A stretch of DNA of 64,000 nucleotides, from contig CAXIAD010000002.1 of the NCBI GenBank assembly GCA_964021645.1, positions 38,400 through 102,399 on the forward strand, in the 5' to 3' direction. Position 1 is the stretch's first letter; each line of letters begins with the position of its first letter. The notes beneath the pieces are model-generated. The model was not told the DNA's origin. It saw nothing but the letters and a program-made list of their open reading frames with translations, and did no database searches. This stretch comes from CANLDA01 sp964021645 (GTDB lineage: Bacteria > Pseudomonadota > Alphaproteobacteria > Rhodobacterales > Rhodobacteraceae). Shown here in pieces: positions 32,588 to 41,944 of the stretch. Position numbers and translations under genes: made by a program.

Positions 32588-34075
32588 ATGACTGATAAAT
32601 CAAAAGATGAACTTCTCGCGGATTTCGTGACCACCAGCGCGGATTACTATCGTGACCAATTTCAAAAAATCGGGGCGAGCGCAAAATTCACCTGGACCTT
32701 TAACTGGGTTGCGGCCCTGCTGGGGCCGATTTGGTTCGGGATGCGTGGCATTTGGAACTGGGCACTATCCTTTGTTATCCTCGAGGCCTTTGCCTATATT
32801 CAACTGGGTCGGGGGCTGTTTGGAGATCTGGGATCAAGTGCGCGTGACAAGATCGCACAAATCGAAGGGACGCTGGCCTTTCGCCGCGAGCAGCTAGAAG
32901 CTGCGATTGAAAAAAACGCCGATAATGTCGATGTATTCGAGCGAACGATCAAATCTCTTGAAGGGGCCATTGCCGATGTGAAATTGGACATTGTTCAACT
33001 GGAGGCGGGTGCCGTTTGGGTCGCTCTTTTTGGGTTTGTTGCATTGTTGTTGATAAAGGTTTGCGCCGGAATCGTCGCCAACACGGCATTGGAAAAGCGT
33101 TATTCAGAGTGGTTGTCTGATGCCTCCATCAGCTCTGGTTTAAGCCCATACCGAACGGCAGTGGCCACGATGTTTGCAGTCCTTGTCGTGGCAACCTGTG
33201 TCATACATTACGCATTTCCGGGGGCCATCGCGTGGCTTTCCGATTTTCCAACCAGCCCGGATATTCGCCTTGGAGCGATTGATCATGTGGAGGCGTTTTT
33301 CGCCGTGATCATTGACTCTGGCGAGTGGTTTTTCCAGCTAATCACGTTTGGCATCCGCACCGTTCTGGATGCGCTAGAGGTGCTGTTCGTTGACACGCCG
33401 TGGCCTGTCATCGGTGGGTTTATCATCTTGCTGACATGGCTTTCTGCGGGTAGTCGGGCCGCGATCTTTGCCGGTGCGTTCCTAGCCTATATGGGGTTCT
33501 TGGGGTTCTGGGAAAAAGCGATGACAACGCTGGCATTGCTGGGGACAGCGGCCTGCATTTCGATCGCCATCGGCATTCCGGTGGGATTGTTTTGCGCGCG
33601 CCGTGCGCGGCTGTACGCAGTCGTGCGCCCCATCATGGACTTCATGCAAACAATGCCGGCCTTTGTGTTCATGATCCCGGTCATTGCCTTTTTCGGCACC
33701 GGCAAACCTGCTGCGGTTGTCACCACAATGATTTTTGGTGGCACGCCTGTTGTGCGATTGACCGTTCTCGGGTTGCGCGGTGTGCCTGATGCCATTCGCG
33801 AAGCAGCCATCGCCTATGGGGCGTCAAAATGGTTTTTGCTGACGAAAGTTGATTTGCCTCTGGCTGCGCCTTCGATTTTGGCGGGGGTGAATCAAACCAT
33901 CATGCTAAGCCTTGCGATGGTGGTGGTCGCGTCGCTCATTGGGGCCAAGGGTCTGGGCGAAGACGTGCTGGAAGCCCTGCAATATGCCTCTGTTGGACAG
34001 GGAATTCTTGCCGGATTTGCCATTCTGTTCTGCGCAATGATCTTGGACCGGATTGTTCAGGGTAAACGGGAGTGA
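32588..34075 (+). CDS. Glycine betaine/proline ABC permease (ProW-like) with N-terminal extension
   Basis: A 495-residue protein. Residues 1-210 include a DUF2628-like membrane hairpin (TWTFNWVAALLGPIWFGMRG). They also include a charged helical region that may form a coiled coil (about 85-135) and two further membrane segments. The C-terminal half is the ProW permease, with the EAA-type loop IREAAIAYGASKWFLLTKVDLPLAAPS and PAFVFMIPVIAFF. Typical ProW proteins are shorter and lack the coiled-coil part. It is the last gene of the operon. Confidence 0.87.
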   Translation: MTDKSKDELLADFVTTSADYYRDQFQKIGASAKFTWTFNWVAALLGPIWFGMRGIWNWALSFVILEAFAYIQLGRGLFGDLGSSARDKIAQIEGTLAFRREQLEAAIEKNADNVDVFERTIKSLEGAIADVKLDIVQLEAGAVWVALFGFVALLLIKVCAGIVANTALEKRYSEWLSDASISSGLSPYRTAVATMFAVLVVATCVIHYAFPGAIAWLSDFPTSPDIRLGAIDHVEAFFAVIIDSGEWFFQLITFGIRTVLDALEVLFVDTPWPVIGGFIILLTWLSAGSRAAIFAGAFLAYMGFLGFWEKAMTTLALLGTAACISIAIGIPVGLFCARRARLYAVVRPIMDFMQTMPAFVFMIPVIAFFGTGKPAAVVTTMIFGGTPVVRLTVLGLRGVPDAIREAAIAYGASKWFLLTKVDLPLAAPSILAGVNQTIMLSLAMVVVASLIGAKGLGEDVLEALQYASVGQGILAGFAILFCAMILDRIVQGKRE

Positions 34076-34353
34076 CCCCAAATGGATCTGGTCAACATCG
34101 GTTGGATTTCGCCATTGGTCGGACTGATGTGATGCTAAAGTCATCTTGCAACTGCAAACGGGTTAGTTTCTGATCGCATCAATCTTAGGGGGGTCGTCAA
34201 GTTCGATTTGGCGGCCCTTCGGCAGATGGCTGTGTTTGATATTGGGCTGAAACCGCGGAACCACTCCCACAAACAGGCCCCAAATGCCTGTATGCTTTGA
34301 ATCTGGCTCGTAAGAATGCTACGAGGCCAAAAAATTTGGAAAGAATCTTAGCA

Positions 34354-35184
34354 ATGTGCCCGGCAAAAACACCCCAAGACATTCAACGCGGATGGATCAT
34401 TCCAATCGGCGGTGGCGATAGAAAAGTTCGGACCTCGACGATCCTGCAAAGATTAGTGGAGTTGAGCGGGGGCAGTGACGCGCGCATGGTGATTATTCCC
34501 ACCGCATCACAATTGGATACTGCCGGGCAACGTACACGGGACGTGTTTCGCGAACTGGGCGTAAGCAATATCGACATTGTTGATTTGGCGACGCGGGCTG
34601 ACTGCGAAAATCCAGAGTTTCTTGAAAAACTTGATGCGGCAACCGGGATATTCTTCACCGGGGGCAATCAGCTTCGGTTGGCGACAACGATTGGTGGCAC
34701 ATCTGCGGCAAAGTCATTTCGTTCAGGAAATGCACGTGGGGTTCACATTGCCGGAACATCTGCGGGTGCTGCGTTTGTGTGTGAACACATGATTGCTATC
34801 GGCAAATCCGGGGGGACGCCGAAACGCGGCATGGCATCCTTGTCTCCGGGTCTTGGCCTTACGAATCGTGTGATTGTCGATCAGCATTTTCGCGAGAGGG
34901 ATCGGCTTGGCAGGCTCATGACTGCGCTTGCGTATAATCCCTTTGCAACCGGAATCGGTGTTGACGAAGATACAGCGGCATTCATCGGACCGGATGACGT
35001 TATCGAAGTTTTTGGCAGTGGTGGTTTGACCGTCGTTGACCCCTCAGGAATTGAATTCTCATCCATGGCGGATGCGGGCATGGGCGCACCTGTTGGACTT
35101 ATCGGTGTAAAGCTGCATATCCTGTTAGCAGGCGACAAATACGACCTGAATTCACGACAAGCCTATCCAAGTGGAAACGCATAA
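34354..35184 (+). CDS. cphB: Cyanophycinase (peptidase S51)
   Basis: A 276-residue exo-type serine peptidase that releases beta-Asp-Arg dipeptides from cyanophycin in the cytoplasm. The nucleophile is Ser136 in AGTSAGAA and FTGGNQLRLA is the family's second motif; the N-terminal GWIIPIGGG is also conserved. ATG 34354, with GGAAAG upstream, gives the usual family length; a TTG at 34297 would add 19 unaligned residues. It lies 38 bp before the cyanophycin synthetase gene, so breakdown and synthesis are encoded together. Confidence 0.88.
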   Translation: MCPAKTPQDIQRGWIIPIGGGDRKVRTSTILQRLVELSGGSDARMVIIPTASQLDTAGQRTRDVFRELGVSNIDIVDLATRADCENPEFLEKLDAATGIFFTGGNQLRLATTIGGTSAAKSFRSGNARGVHIAGTSAGAAFVCEHMIAIGKSGGTPKRGMASLSPGLGLTNRVIVDQHFRERDRLGRLMTALAYNPFATGIGVDEDTAAFIGPDDVIEVFGSGGLTVVDPSGIEFSSMADAGMGAPVGLIGVKLHILLAGDKYDLNSRQAYPSGNA

Positions 35185-35222
35185 CGCTTAACAAGATGCG
35201 ATAATAATAAAGGGGAACCTGT

Positions 35223-38090
35223 GTGAAAATTCTTGAGACATCTGTTTTTCGAGGTCCGAATATATACGCAAAGTTCCCCGTCATTAGACACGTGGTAGAC
35301 ATTGGCATTCTTGAGGATTGGCCCTCTGCCAAAATCGGCAATGATTTTATCGAAGAGTTGTTGGACGCTTTGCCCGGTCTACAAGAACATGGGTGTTCCT
35401 ATCGCAAGGCGGGGGGGTTTATCCGACGTCTTCGCGAGGATGAGGGCACATGGATGGCCCATATTTGGGAACACATGTCCATAGAATTGCAAAATGTCGC
35501 GGGTTTGGACGTGACATTCGGCCGTACGCGCGGTGCCGGCGAAACGGGCATCTACAATATGGTATTCCAATATGAACAAGAGGAAGTTGGCCTGCACGCC
35601 AGCCAGCTTGCCCTTGATTTCATCCATAACCTTTTGCCGGATCATTTGGTCGAAAGCGGCGAACGCGTCGACGGGTTTGACTATACCGCCGAGCGCGAGA
35701 AGTTCATCAAAGCGGCACAACGCAAGGCGTTGGGGCCCTCAACTGCGTCTTTGGTGAATGCTGCAATCGAACGGGACATCCCGTGGATGCGTTTGAATGA
35801 ATACAGCCTGATCCAACTGGGTTACGGTAAATATCAAAAACGTATCCAAGCTACGATCACGTCAGAAACCGATTACATTGCAACCGATCTGGCCTCTGAC
35901 AAAAAGGCGACCAATCGCATTTTGGGCGACCTTGGCCTGCCCGTTCCCAAACAAATAGCTGTGACCAGCGCCGAAGAGGCCGTAAAGGCCGCCAAACGCA
36001 TCGGGTATCCCGTGGTTGTTAAGCCGCTAGACGGGAACCACGGCAATGGGATCTCTATCAACCTGAAAACCAGCGAAGCGGTGATTGAAGCATTCGACTT
36101 TGCCCTATCTTACAACAAACGTGGCCGCACCGTTATAATCGAGACATTCATCGAGGGGCTAGATCACCGGATGTTGGTGATCGACGGAAAACTTGAGGCC
36201 GTTTCAAAGCGTATTCCCGGCCACATTGTGGGAGACGGGGAACGCACCGCAACAGAGCTGATTGAAATCGTAAACTCTGATCCGCGCCGTGGTGTCGGGC
36301 ATGAAAAAGTTCTTACCCGATTAGAGCTGGACAAAACTGCAAAAGAGCATCTGGCCGAGGCCGGATACGACGAGAATGATGTGATCAAAGACGGCGAAAT
36401 CGTTTTCCTGCGCTCCACTGCGAACCTATCGACGGGCGGAACAGCTGTTGATGTCACAGACATTGTTCATCCCGACAACCGCAATATGGCGGAACGTGCG
36501 ATCAAGGCGATTGGGCTTGATATCGGCGGAGTGGATTTTCTGTCAGCTGATATTTCGCAATCATACAAAGATATTAGCGCAGGCATCTGCGAAGTGAACG
36601 CCGCGCCAGGGTTTCGGATGCACGTCGCCCCAAGCGAGGGCAAGTCACGCGATGTTGCGGGTGCGGTGATGGAAATGCTGTTTTCCTCCGGCACGCCAAG
36701 TCGGGTTCCGATTGCATCTATTACGGGTACAAACGGCAAAACGACTGTATCTCGCATGGTGGCCCATATTCACAAACTAAGTGGGAATACTGTGGGATTG
36801 GCGACCACTGATGGTGTGTACATTGACGGCAATTTGACCGTCAAAGGTGATCTTACAGGCCCGCGCGCGGCACAGATGATCCTGCGCGACCCAACTGTTG
36901 ATGCGGCAATCCTTGAGACTGCGCGCGGGGGGTTATTACGCCGCGGCATGGGCTATGAGCGCTGTGATGTTGGGGCCGTAATAAATGTTGACGCGGACCA
37001 TCTTGGTCTTAAGGGCATTGAGACTGTTGAGGATTTGGCGCGTGTAAAACGTATCGTGGTTGAGGTTGCGACTGACACCGCGGTTTTAAATGCGGATGAC
37101 GAATTGTGCCTAAAAATGGCGGGCCACACCCAAGCCAAAAACATTTGTTATGTGACGATGAATGCCAATCACCCGTTAGTGCGTGAACATGTTCGCATTG
37201 GTGGGCGCGCGCTTGTACTTGAGCAAGGCATGAACGGCCACATGATTACAATCTACGAAAATTCCTCAAATATTCAGCTGATGTGGACCCATCTTATTCC
37301 GGCAACGATTGATGGAAAGGCGATGCATAACGTCCAGAACGCTATGTTCGCAGCGGCAATTTGTTATTCGATGGGCAAATCCCTTGAGGATATCCGGCAA
37401 GGATTGCGTACCTTTGCGACGTCGTATTTTCAGGCTCCTGGCCGTTTGAATGTCTTTGAAGAACTCCCGTTCAAAGTGATCCTTGATTATGGGCATAACC
37501 CGGCAGCGATCGAAGCGATGACCAAGCTTTGCATCCAGTTGGAGCCTAAGGGGCGCAAAATCCTATGTTTCTCAATGCCCGGCGATAGACGGGATGAGGA
37601 CATCGTTGCGGCAGCTAGCATCGTGGCCGGAAAGTTTGACCACTACATTTGCAAGGCGGATGATGGACGTCGCGGGCGCGGTAATGCCGAAGTTCCTGAG
37701 TTGCTCAAAAAGACGCTGATTGCCAATGGGGTCGATGAAAGCCAAATTCAAATTATTCCCAGTGAGGTTGAGGCGGTCGATGCAGCGCTAAACTTGGGTG
37801 AGACTGATGATCTGGTGCTTGTCTTCGGGGATAATATTGCGCGCACATGGAAACAGATTATCTATTTCAACCGCCCACAAGACAACATTGATGACAGTGC
37901 TCATGCAAAACCCGCAGCGGCACCGCAATCTTTGACGTCAGATGAGGGTGCATTGGATCCATTGGCAGATGCCACACCGGTGGAAGACGCCCCTGAAATT
38001 CCCGAAAACATGTTGTTAGGCGGAATGCGCATGATCCGGGATTCACGCGGTGTTCGCCTAGAAGATTCTGGTGATGAAGATGGCGATTAA
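35223..38090 (+). CDS. cphA: Cyanophycin synthetase
   Basis: A 955-residue enzyme that builds multi-L-arginyl-poly-L-aspartate from Asp and Arg with ATP. The N domain (1-160) has GTWMAHIWEHMSIELQ. The ATP-grasp G domain (about 200-470) has YPVVVKPLDGNHGNG and FIEGLDHRMLVI, and the Mur-ligase M domain (about 490-880) has GTNGKTT with AILETARGGLLRRG. It starts with GTG. A C-terminal tail of about 60 residues rich in Ala, Pro and acidic residues goes beyond most family members. It overlaps the second Mur-ligase gene, so the two proteins are probably produced together. Confidence 0.93.
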   Translation: MKILETSVFRGPNIYAKFPVIRHVVDIGILEDWPSAKIGNDFIEELLDALPGLQEHGCSYRKAGGFIRRLREDEGTWMAHIWEHMSIELQNVAGLDVTFGRTRGAGETGIYNMVFQYEQEEVGLHASQLALDFIHNLLPDHLVESGERVDGFDYTAEREKFIKAAQRKALGPSTASLVNAAIERDIPWMRLNEYSLIQLGYGKYQKRIQATITSETDYIATDLASDKKATNRILGDLGLPVPKQIAVTSAEEAVKAAKRIGYPVVVKPLDGNHGNGISINLKTSEAVIEAFDFALSYNKRGRTVIIETFIEGLDHRMLVIDGKLEAVSKRIPGHIVGDGERTATELIEIVNSDPRRGVGHEKVLTRLELDKTAKEHLAEAGYDENDVIKDGEIVFLRSTANLSTGGTAVDVTDIVHPDNRNMAERAIKAIGLDIGGVDFLSADISQSYKDISAGICEVNAAPGFRMHVAPSEGKSRDVAGAVMEMLFSSGTPSRVPIASITGTNGKTTVSRMVAHIHKLSGNTVGLATTDGVYIDGNLTVKGDLTGPRAAQMILRDPTVDAAILETARGGLLRRGMGYERCDVGAVINVDADHLGLKGIETVEDLARVKRIVVEVATDTAVLNADDELCLKMAGHTQAKNICYVTMNANHPLVREHVRIGGRALVLEQGMNGHMITIYENSSNIQLMWTHLIPATIDGKAMHNVQNAMFAAAICYSMGKSLEDIRQGLRTFATSYFQAPGRLNVFEELPFKVILDYGHNPAAIEAMTKLCIQLEPKGRKILCFSMPGDRRDEDIVAAASIVAGKFDHYICKADDGRRGRGNAEVPELLKKTLIANGVDESQIQIIPSEVEAVDAALNLGETDDLVLVFGDNIARTWKQIIYFNRPQDNIDDSAHAKPAAAPQSLTSDEGALDPLADATPVEDAPEIPENMLLGGMRMIRDSRGVRLEDSGDEDGD

Positions 38091-39807
38091 GCAACAATTG
38101 AGTAACCTCCGCCGCCTGACGGGTGCAAATTTTTTAATGAAAGATGTTGGGGCCGCCGCAGAGGCCACAATTGGCGATGAGAACAAAGCGTTTGTGATGA
38201 CGTTATGGCGTGAGGCCGCGCGTGATTTGTTGGATGCTGTGGGTTGGGAAGATAGCAAAATCGCAATGCGGGCGTTTGAAGGTGGGGCAACGCTGCAAGT
38301 GAGCGCACCGACGGATGCTCTTTATGCGGCAACGGAGCTGGTTGATGCGTCTTGGGAGGCTACTTTGGCAAAATTGGCCGGTACTGCCTATGACAGCGGC
38401 ACAGCCACACAAAAATTGCGTGCGCAAATTGCAGCCGAGCGTTCGCCAAAGGAAATAGCCCTCGCGCAACACGCCCATGGGCGCGGCCTTACCTATCTTG
38501 GTCATGACGACAAGATATCGCTGGGATTGGGCTGTGGTGCAAAAGTATACGACACCGCAGATTTACCGTCACCGGATGCTGTCGATTGGGACAGCTTGCA
38601 AGATATTCCCGTCGCGATGGTAACCGGAACGAATGGGAAATCCACAACGGTTAGGCTGGCAGCAGCAATTGGTGCTGCTGCTGGGAAATGCGTGGGCCTG
38701 TCATCCAGCGATTGGGTGCGCGTCGGCGGCGAAATTCTGGATCGGGGCGATTATTCTGGCCCCGCTGGCGCGCGTCTTGCCGTGCGCGACCCACGGGTTG
38801 ATCTCGCGGTAATCGAGACCGCGCGAGGGGGGCTAATGCGGCGCGGCCTACCTGTTCCAACCGCAGATGTTTGTTTGCTGACCAATATCGCCGCTGACCA
38901 TTTGGGAACATACGGCATCATGGATGTCGCAGCCTTGGCCGACGCCAAATTCCAATTGTCCCAAGCCGTGCGTCCCGGTGGTCGTTTGGTTTTGAACGGT
39001 GATGATCCGGAATTGGTGGCAAGAAGCCCGCAGTTTACGGGTAATATCACGTGGTTCGGGTTGGATTTCGATCTGGCAGCCCTTGACGTGTGGATTGCCA
39101 ACGGGGGGCGTGCGGCCTTTGTCCGTGATGGGCAAATGATGTTGGCCCGCGACGGCAAGGTTGAAACGGTTATTGCCGTAAATGATTTTGTCCCTGCGCG
39201 GGGGGGCGCTGCAAAATTCAATGTCTATAATGCCCTTGGTGCAATTGGGCTTGCGGATGGGTTGGGTTTGCCGGTCTCGGCAATGTCTGAGGGATTGGCT
39301 GGATTTACAGATTCACCAGACGAAAATCCGGGGCGCGGCAACTATATCGAACTGGGCGGCGTCACATTACTGATTGATTATGCCCATAACCCTCATGGGG
39401 TGATCGCTTTGGCCTCTGCCATCAAAACAATCCCCTGTACGCGGCGGTTGGTAATTGCTGGACAGGCTGGGGATCGCAGCGACCAAGCCACCTGTGATTT
39501 GATCCAAGCCATCTGGTCCTTTGATCCCGAAATGGTCGTGGTCGCGGAGCTTAAGGATATGTTGCGAGGCCGCCAGATTGGCGAACTGACCGAGGTGATG
39601 GTGAACGAATTGCGTCGCCTGGGTGCAAAAGACAACGGCATTATCACAACTGACTCGGAATATGATGCTGTCATCAAATCACTGGAATGGGCGCGTCCGG
39701 GCGATTTTCTTGCATTATTGGTGCATAATGACCGCATCAAAACGATGGATCTATTGGAAACACTTAGGCAATCGGGCTGGCGTGCCGGAGAGCCATTACC
39801 GTCTTAA
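38074..39807 (+). CDS. Mur-ligase-family CphA paralogue lacking the ATP-grasp domain
   Basis: A 577-residue protein (GTG 38071, ATG 38074 or ATG 38080 may start it) overlapping cphA by about 17 bp. Residues 1-165 look like a degenerate CphA N domain, ending SLGLGCGAKVY. The Mur-ligase domain follows, with P-loop GTNGKST (186-192 counted from GTG 38071), VIETARGGLMRRG, NIAADHLG and DYAHNPHG. The ATP-grasp domain that adds Asp in CphA is missing. It could add Arg or another amino acid to a poly-Asp backbone, modify cyanophycin, or aid CphA. I know no established function for this architecture. Confidence 0.85.
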   Translation: MKMAIKQQLSNLRRLTGANFLMKDVGAAAEATIGDENKAFVMTLWREAARDLLDAVGWEDSKIAMRAFEGGATLQVSAPTDALYAATELVDASWEATLAKLAGTAYDSGTATQKLRAQIAAERSPKEIALAQHAHGRGLTYLGHDDKISLGLGCGAKVYDTADLPSPDAVDWDSLQDIPVAMVTGTNGKSTTVRLAAAIGAAAGKCVGLSSSDWVRVGGEILDRGDYSGPAGARLAVRDPRVDLAVIETARGGLMRRGLPVPTADVCLLTNIAADHLGTYGIMDVAALADAKFQLSQAVRPGGRLVLNGDDPELVARSPQFTGNITWFGLDFDLAALDVWIANGGRAAFVRDGQMMLARDGKVETVIAVNDFVPARGGAAKFNVYNALGAIGLADGLGLPVSAMSEGLAGFTDSPDENPGRGNYIELGGVTLLIDYAHNPHGVIALASAIKTIPCTRRLVIAGQAGDRSDQATCDLIQAIWSFDPEMVVVAELKDMLRGRQIGELTEVMVNELRRLGAKDNGIITTDSEYDAVIKSLEWARPGDFLALLVHNDRIKTMDLLETLRQSGWRAGEPLPS

Positions 39808-39820
39808 TGGTCCATCACGG

Positions 39821-39859
39821 CATCTCGCCTTTAACCCTACGCAGGGCAAAGGCGAGATG
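39821..39859. terminator. Bidirectional terminator of the cyanophycin operon
   Basis: A perfect 12-bp stem, CATCTCGCCTTT (39821-39832) with AAAGGCGAGATG (39848-39859), has a 15-base loop. It lies 13 bp after the Mur-ligase stop and before the convergent isoaspartyl peptidase gene. Confidence 0.65.
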
Positions 39860-39911
39860 TAGCGACATAGGTGAACAGCATGGATGTGGCGCGCAAATCC
39901 GCGATCCAGAT

Positions 39912-40784
39912 TTAGGGTTCGGGTTCAAAGACGCGCACGACGGGTGCCATCACGCTTGAGACTGCTGCGCGTTTCATACCGTCGCTGTTATAGGGCATCG
40001 AAATATTGCCCTGTGCATCAATCGCGATCACCCCGCCATCGCCGTCAAATTTGGCAACTTCGTCCAAAACTTGGCGTGTGGCCACATCCACAGGCGCATT
40101 CGCGTAGCGCATCCGCGCCGATACATCATACGCAGTTGCCGTTCGAATAAATGCTTCGCCAAGCCCCGTGCAGGACACTGCAACAGTTTCATCGGCCCAT
40201 GTTCCCGCCCCAATTAGCGGGGTATCGCCAACACGACCGACGTGTTTATTGAATGTGCCACCTGTCGAGGTGCCCGCAGCCAGCTCTCCATGAATATCCA
40301 ACGCAACAGCGCCAACTGTTCCATGATTGGCAAGTTCGCCTGACCCGTGCGAGACATGCTCTGAGTAATACTCTTGTGGATCAATAACCTCTTCAAGTCC
40401 GGCCGCCTTTGCAGCAAGCTGCGCCCCCGCCCCTGCAAGCATGACGTGGTGACCATCCTCCAGAACAGCCAAGGCCGCCCGGATGGGGCTTTTGATGCCT
40501 TCGATCGCTGCTACTGCACCTGCGCGACGATTTGGGCCATGCATGAGCGACGCATCCAGCTCAAACCCACCCAGAGAATGCGGCGCAGACCCTTTGCCCG
40601 CGACATACAATCCCGATGCCTCAAGTTCGGCCACGGCCCACACGACCACATCAAGGGCTGATTGACCGGCAATCAACATGTCTTGGCCCGCGGAAATTAG
40701 GCGCGATAAGTCTGCTTTTTGCTTGGTGTAGTCTGTTCCGGGTCTTGCCCCGGCTCCGCCGTGAAGTACCAATGCATAAGTCAT
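39912..40784 (-). CDS. iaaA: Isoaspartyl peptidase/L-asparaginase (plant type)
   Basis: A 290-residue N-terminal-nucleophile hydrolase. The catalytic Thr is Thr156 in NHGTVGAVALD, where the proenzyme self-cleaves, and TSTGGTFNKHVGRVGDTPLIGAG forms the substrate pocket. Isoaspartyl dipeptidases complete cyanophycin breakdown by splitting beta-Asp-Arg into Asp and Arg. Its location beside cphB and cphA fits that job. It is convergent with them, so it may be controlled separately. Confidence 0.88.
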   Translation of the reverse strand: MTYALVLHGGAGARPGTDYTKQKADLSRLISAGQDMLIAGQSALDVVVWAVAELEASGLYVAGKGSAPHSLGGFELDASLMHGPNRRAGAVAAIEGIKSPIRAALAVLEDGHHVMLAGAGAQLAAKAAGLEEVIDPQEYYSEHVSHGSGELANHGTVGAVALDIHGELAAGTSTGGTFNKHVGRVGDTPLIGAGTWADETVAVSCTGLGEAFIRTATAYDVSARMRYANAPVDVATRQVLDEVAKFDGDGGVIAIDAQGNISMPYNSDGMKRAAVSSVMAPVVRVFEPEP

Positions 40785-41107
40785 GTTTTGTTCCGATATA
40801 TTGCCCCGACAACCGACACCCTAATATCAATTGAACGGCATAGCTGGTTTCGCGTTGAGCATAAAGAAGCCAACGCCGTCTTTGAAGTGGCCAGTCAATG
40901 AATTTGCGCAAGTGACAATGCAAATGTATCGTTCGCAACGGCATATGTCGAAAGAGACAAAACCAAACATCGTCTCTTACGGGGTAATCCATTGTAAATA
41001 CGTTTCGCGATATCCGCATTTAGACAAAACCTGACGCGTATACGCTTGCCCCCATCGCGCTGCATACAGTAGCCATACAGTAACACGTACATAAACAGAG
41101 GTCCGAC
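40785..41107. other. Divergent intergenic region without a supported gene
   Basis: The region separates the isoaspartyl peptidase and S-formylglutathione hydrolase genes, which diverge. Several overlapping short frames on both strands have no protein-like composition. I see no convincing hairpin or operator pair; it presumably carries both promoters. Confidence 0.6.
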
Positions 41108-41941
41108 ATGGAAACCCTTTCAGAAAACAAATGCTTTGATGGCACGCAGGGCGTTTACAAGCACGCATCAACTTCGTGTGGGTGCGACATGACCTTTGGC
41201 TTGTTTCTCCCGGCTGAGGCGGCCTTTGGTCCGGTGCCGGTTCTTTGGTATCTGTCTGGTTTGACCTGCACGCATGAAAACGCGATGGCCAAAGCCGGAG
41301 CGCAGGCTTGGGCGGCGGAACAGGGTATTGCGCTGGTATTTCCCGACACGTCACCCCGCGGCGAAGGTGTTGCTGATGATGACGCCTATGATCTTGGTCA
41401 GGGGGCCGGGTTTTATGTGAACGCCACGCAAAAACCATGGGCACCCCATTTCCAAATGTGGGACTATATTGCCGACGAACTGCCTGCATTGATCGGCGAA
41501 AAATTTCCGCTGGATATGTCACGCCAATCCATCACCGGGCATTCAATGGGCGGTCATGGTGCCTTGACGTTGGCGATGACATTAGAGGGCCGTTACCGGT
41601 CTGTGTCGGCGTTTGCCCCGATTTCAAACCCAATGGGGACCGCTTGGGGGCAAAAGCAGCTTCAGGCCTATCTGGGTGACGACACAGGTCAATGGGCGGC
41701 ACATGACGCGTCTGCGCTGATGCGCGATAAAGGGTTTGCTGGCCCTGTTCTGATTGATACCGGCACGTCGGATCAGTTTGTTGACCTGCTAAAGCCAGAG
41801 GCGCTTGCCGCCGCTGCCGCCGAAAAACGCCAAGAGATCATCCTCAGAATGCAAAAAGGGTATGATCACAGCTATTTCTTTGTTTCAACCTTCATGGAAG
41901 ACCACATCACCTTTCATGCCGAAGCCCTATATGCGGATTAA
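41108..41941 (+). CDS. fghA: S-formylglutathione hydrolase
   Basis: A 277-residue esterase-D-type hydrolase that converts S-formylglutathione to formate and glutathione in formaldehyde detoxification. The nucleophile is Ser146 in GHSMGGHGAL; LSGLTCTHENAM and GQGAGFYVNAT are family hallmarks, and the catalytic His is in GYDHSYFF. It precedes the transhydrogenase gene by 3 bp. The formaldehyde dehydrogenase partner is not in the window. Confidence 0.93.
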   Translation: METLSENKCFDGTQGVYKHASTSCGCDMTFGLFLPAEAAFGPVPVLWYLSGLTCTHENAMAKAGAQAWAAEQGIALVFPDTSPRGEGVADDDAYDLGQGAGFYVNATQKPWAPHFQMWDYIADELPALIGEKFPLDMSRQSITGHSMGGHGALTLAMTLEGRYRSVSAFAPISNPMGTAWGQKQLQAYLGDDTGQWAAHDASALMRDKGFAGPVLIDTGTSDQFVDLLKPEALAAAAAEKRQEIILRMQKGYDHSYFFVSTFMEDHITFHAEALYAD

Positions 41942-41944
41942 AAC

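Noticed and set aside
40651..41019. A minus-strand frame reaching into the 40785-41107 gap
   Set aside because: Composition is unlike a protein, most of it overlaps the isoaspartyl peptidase in another frame, and no start signal is visible.
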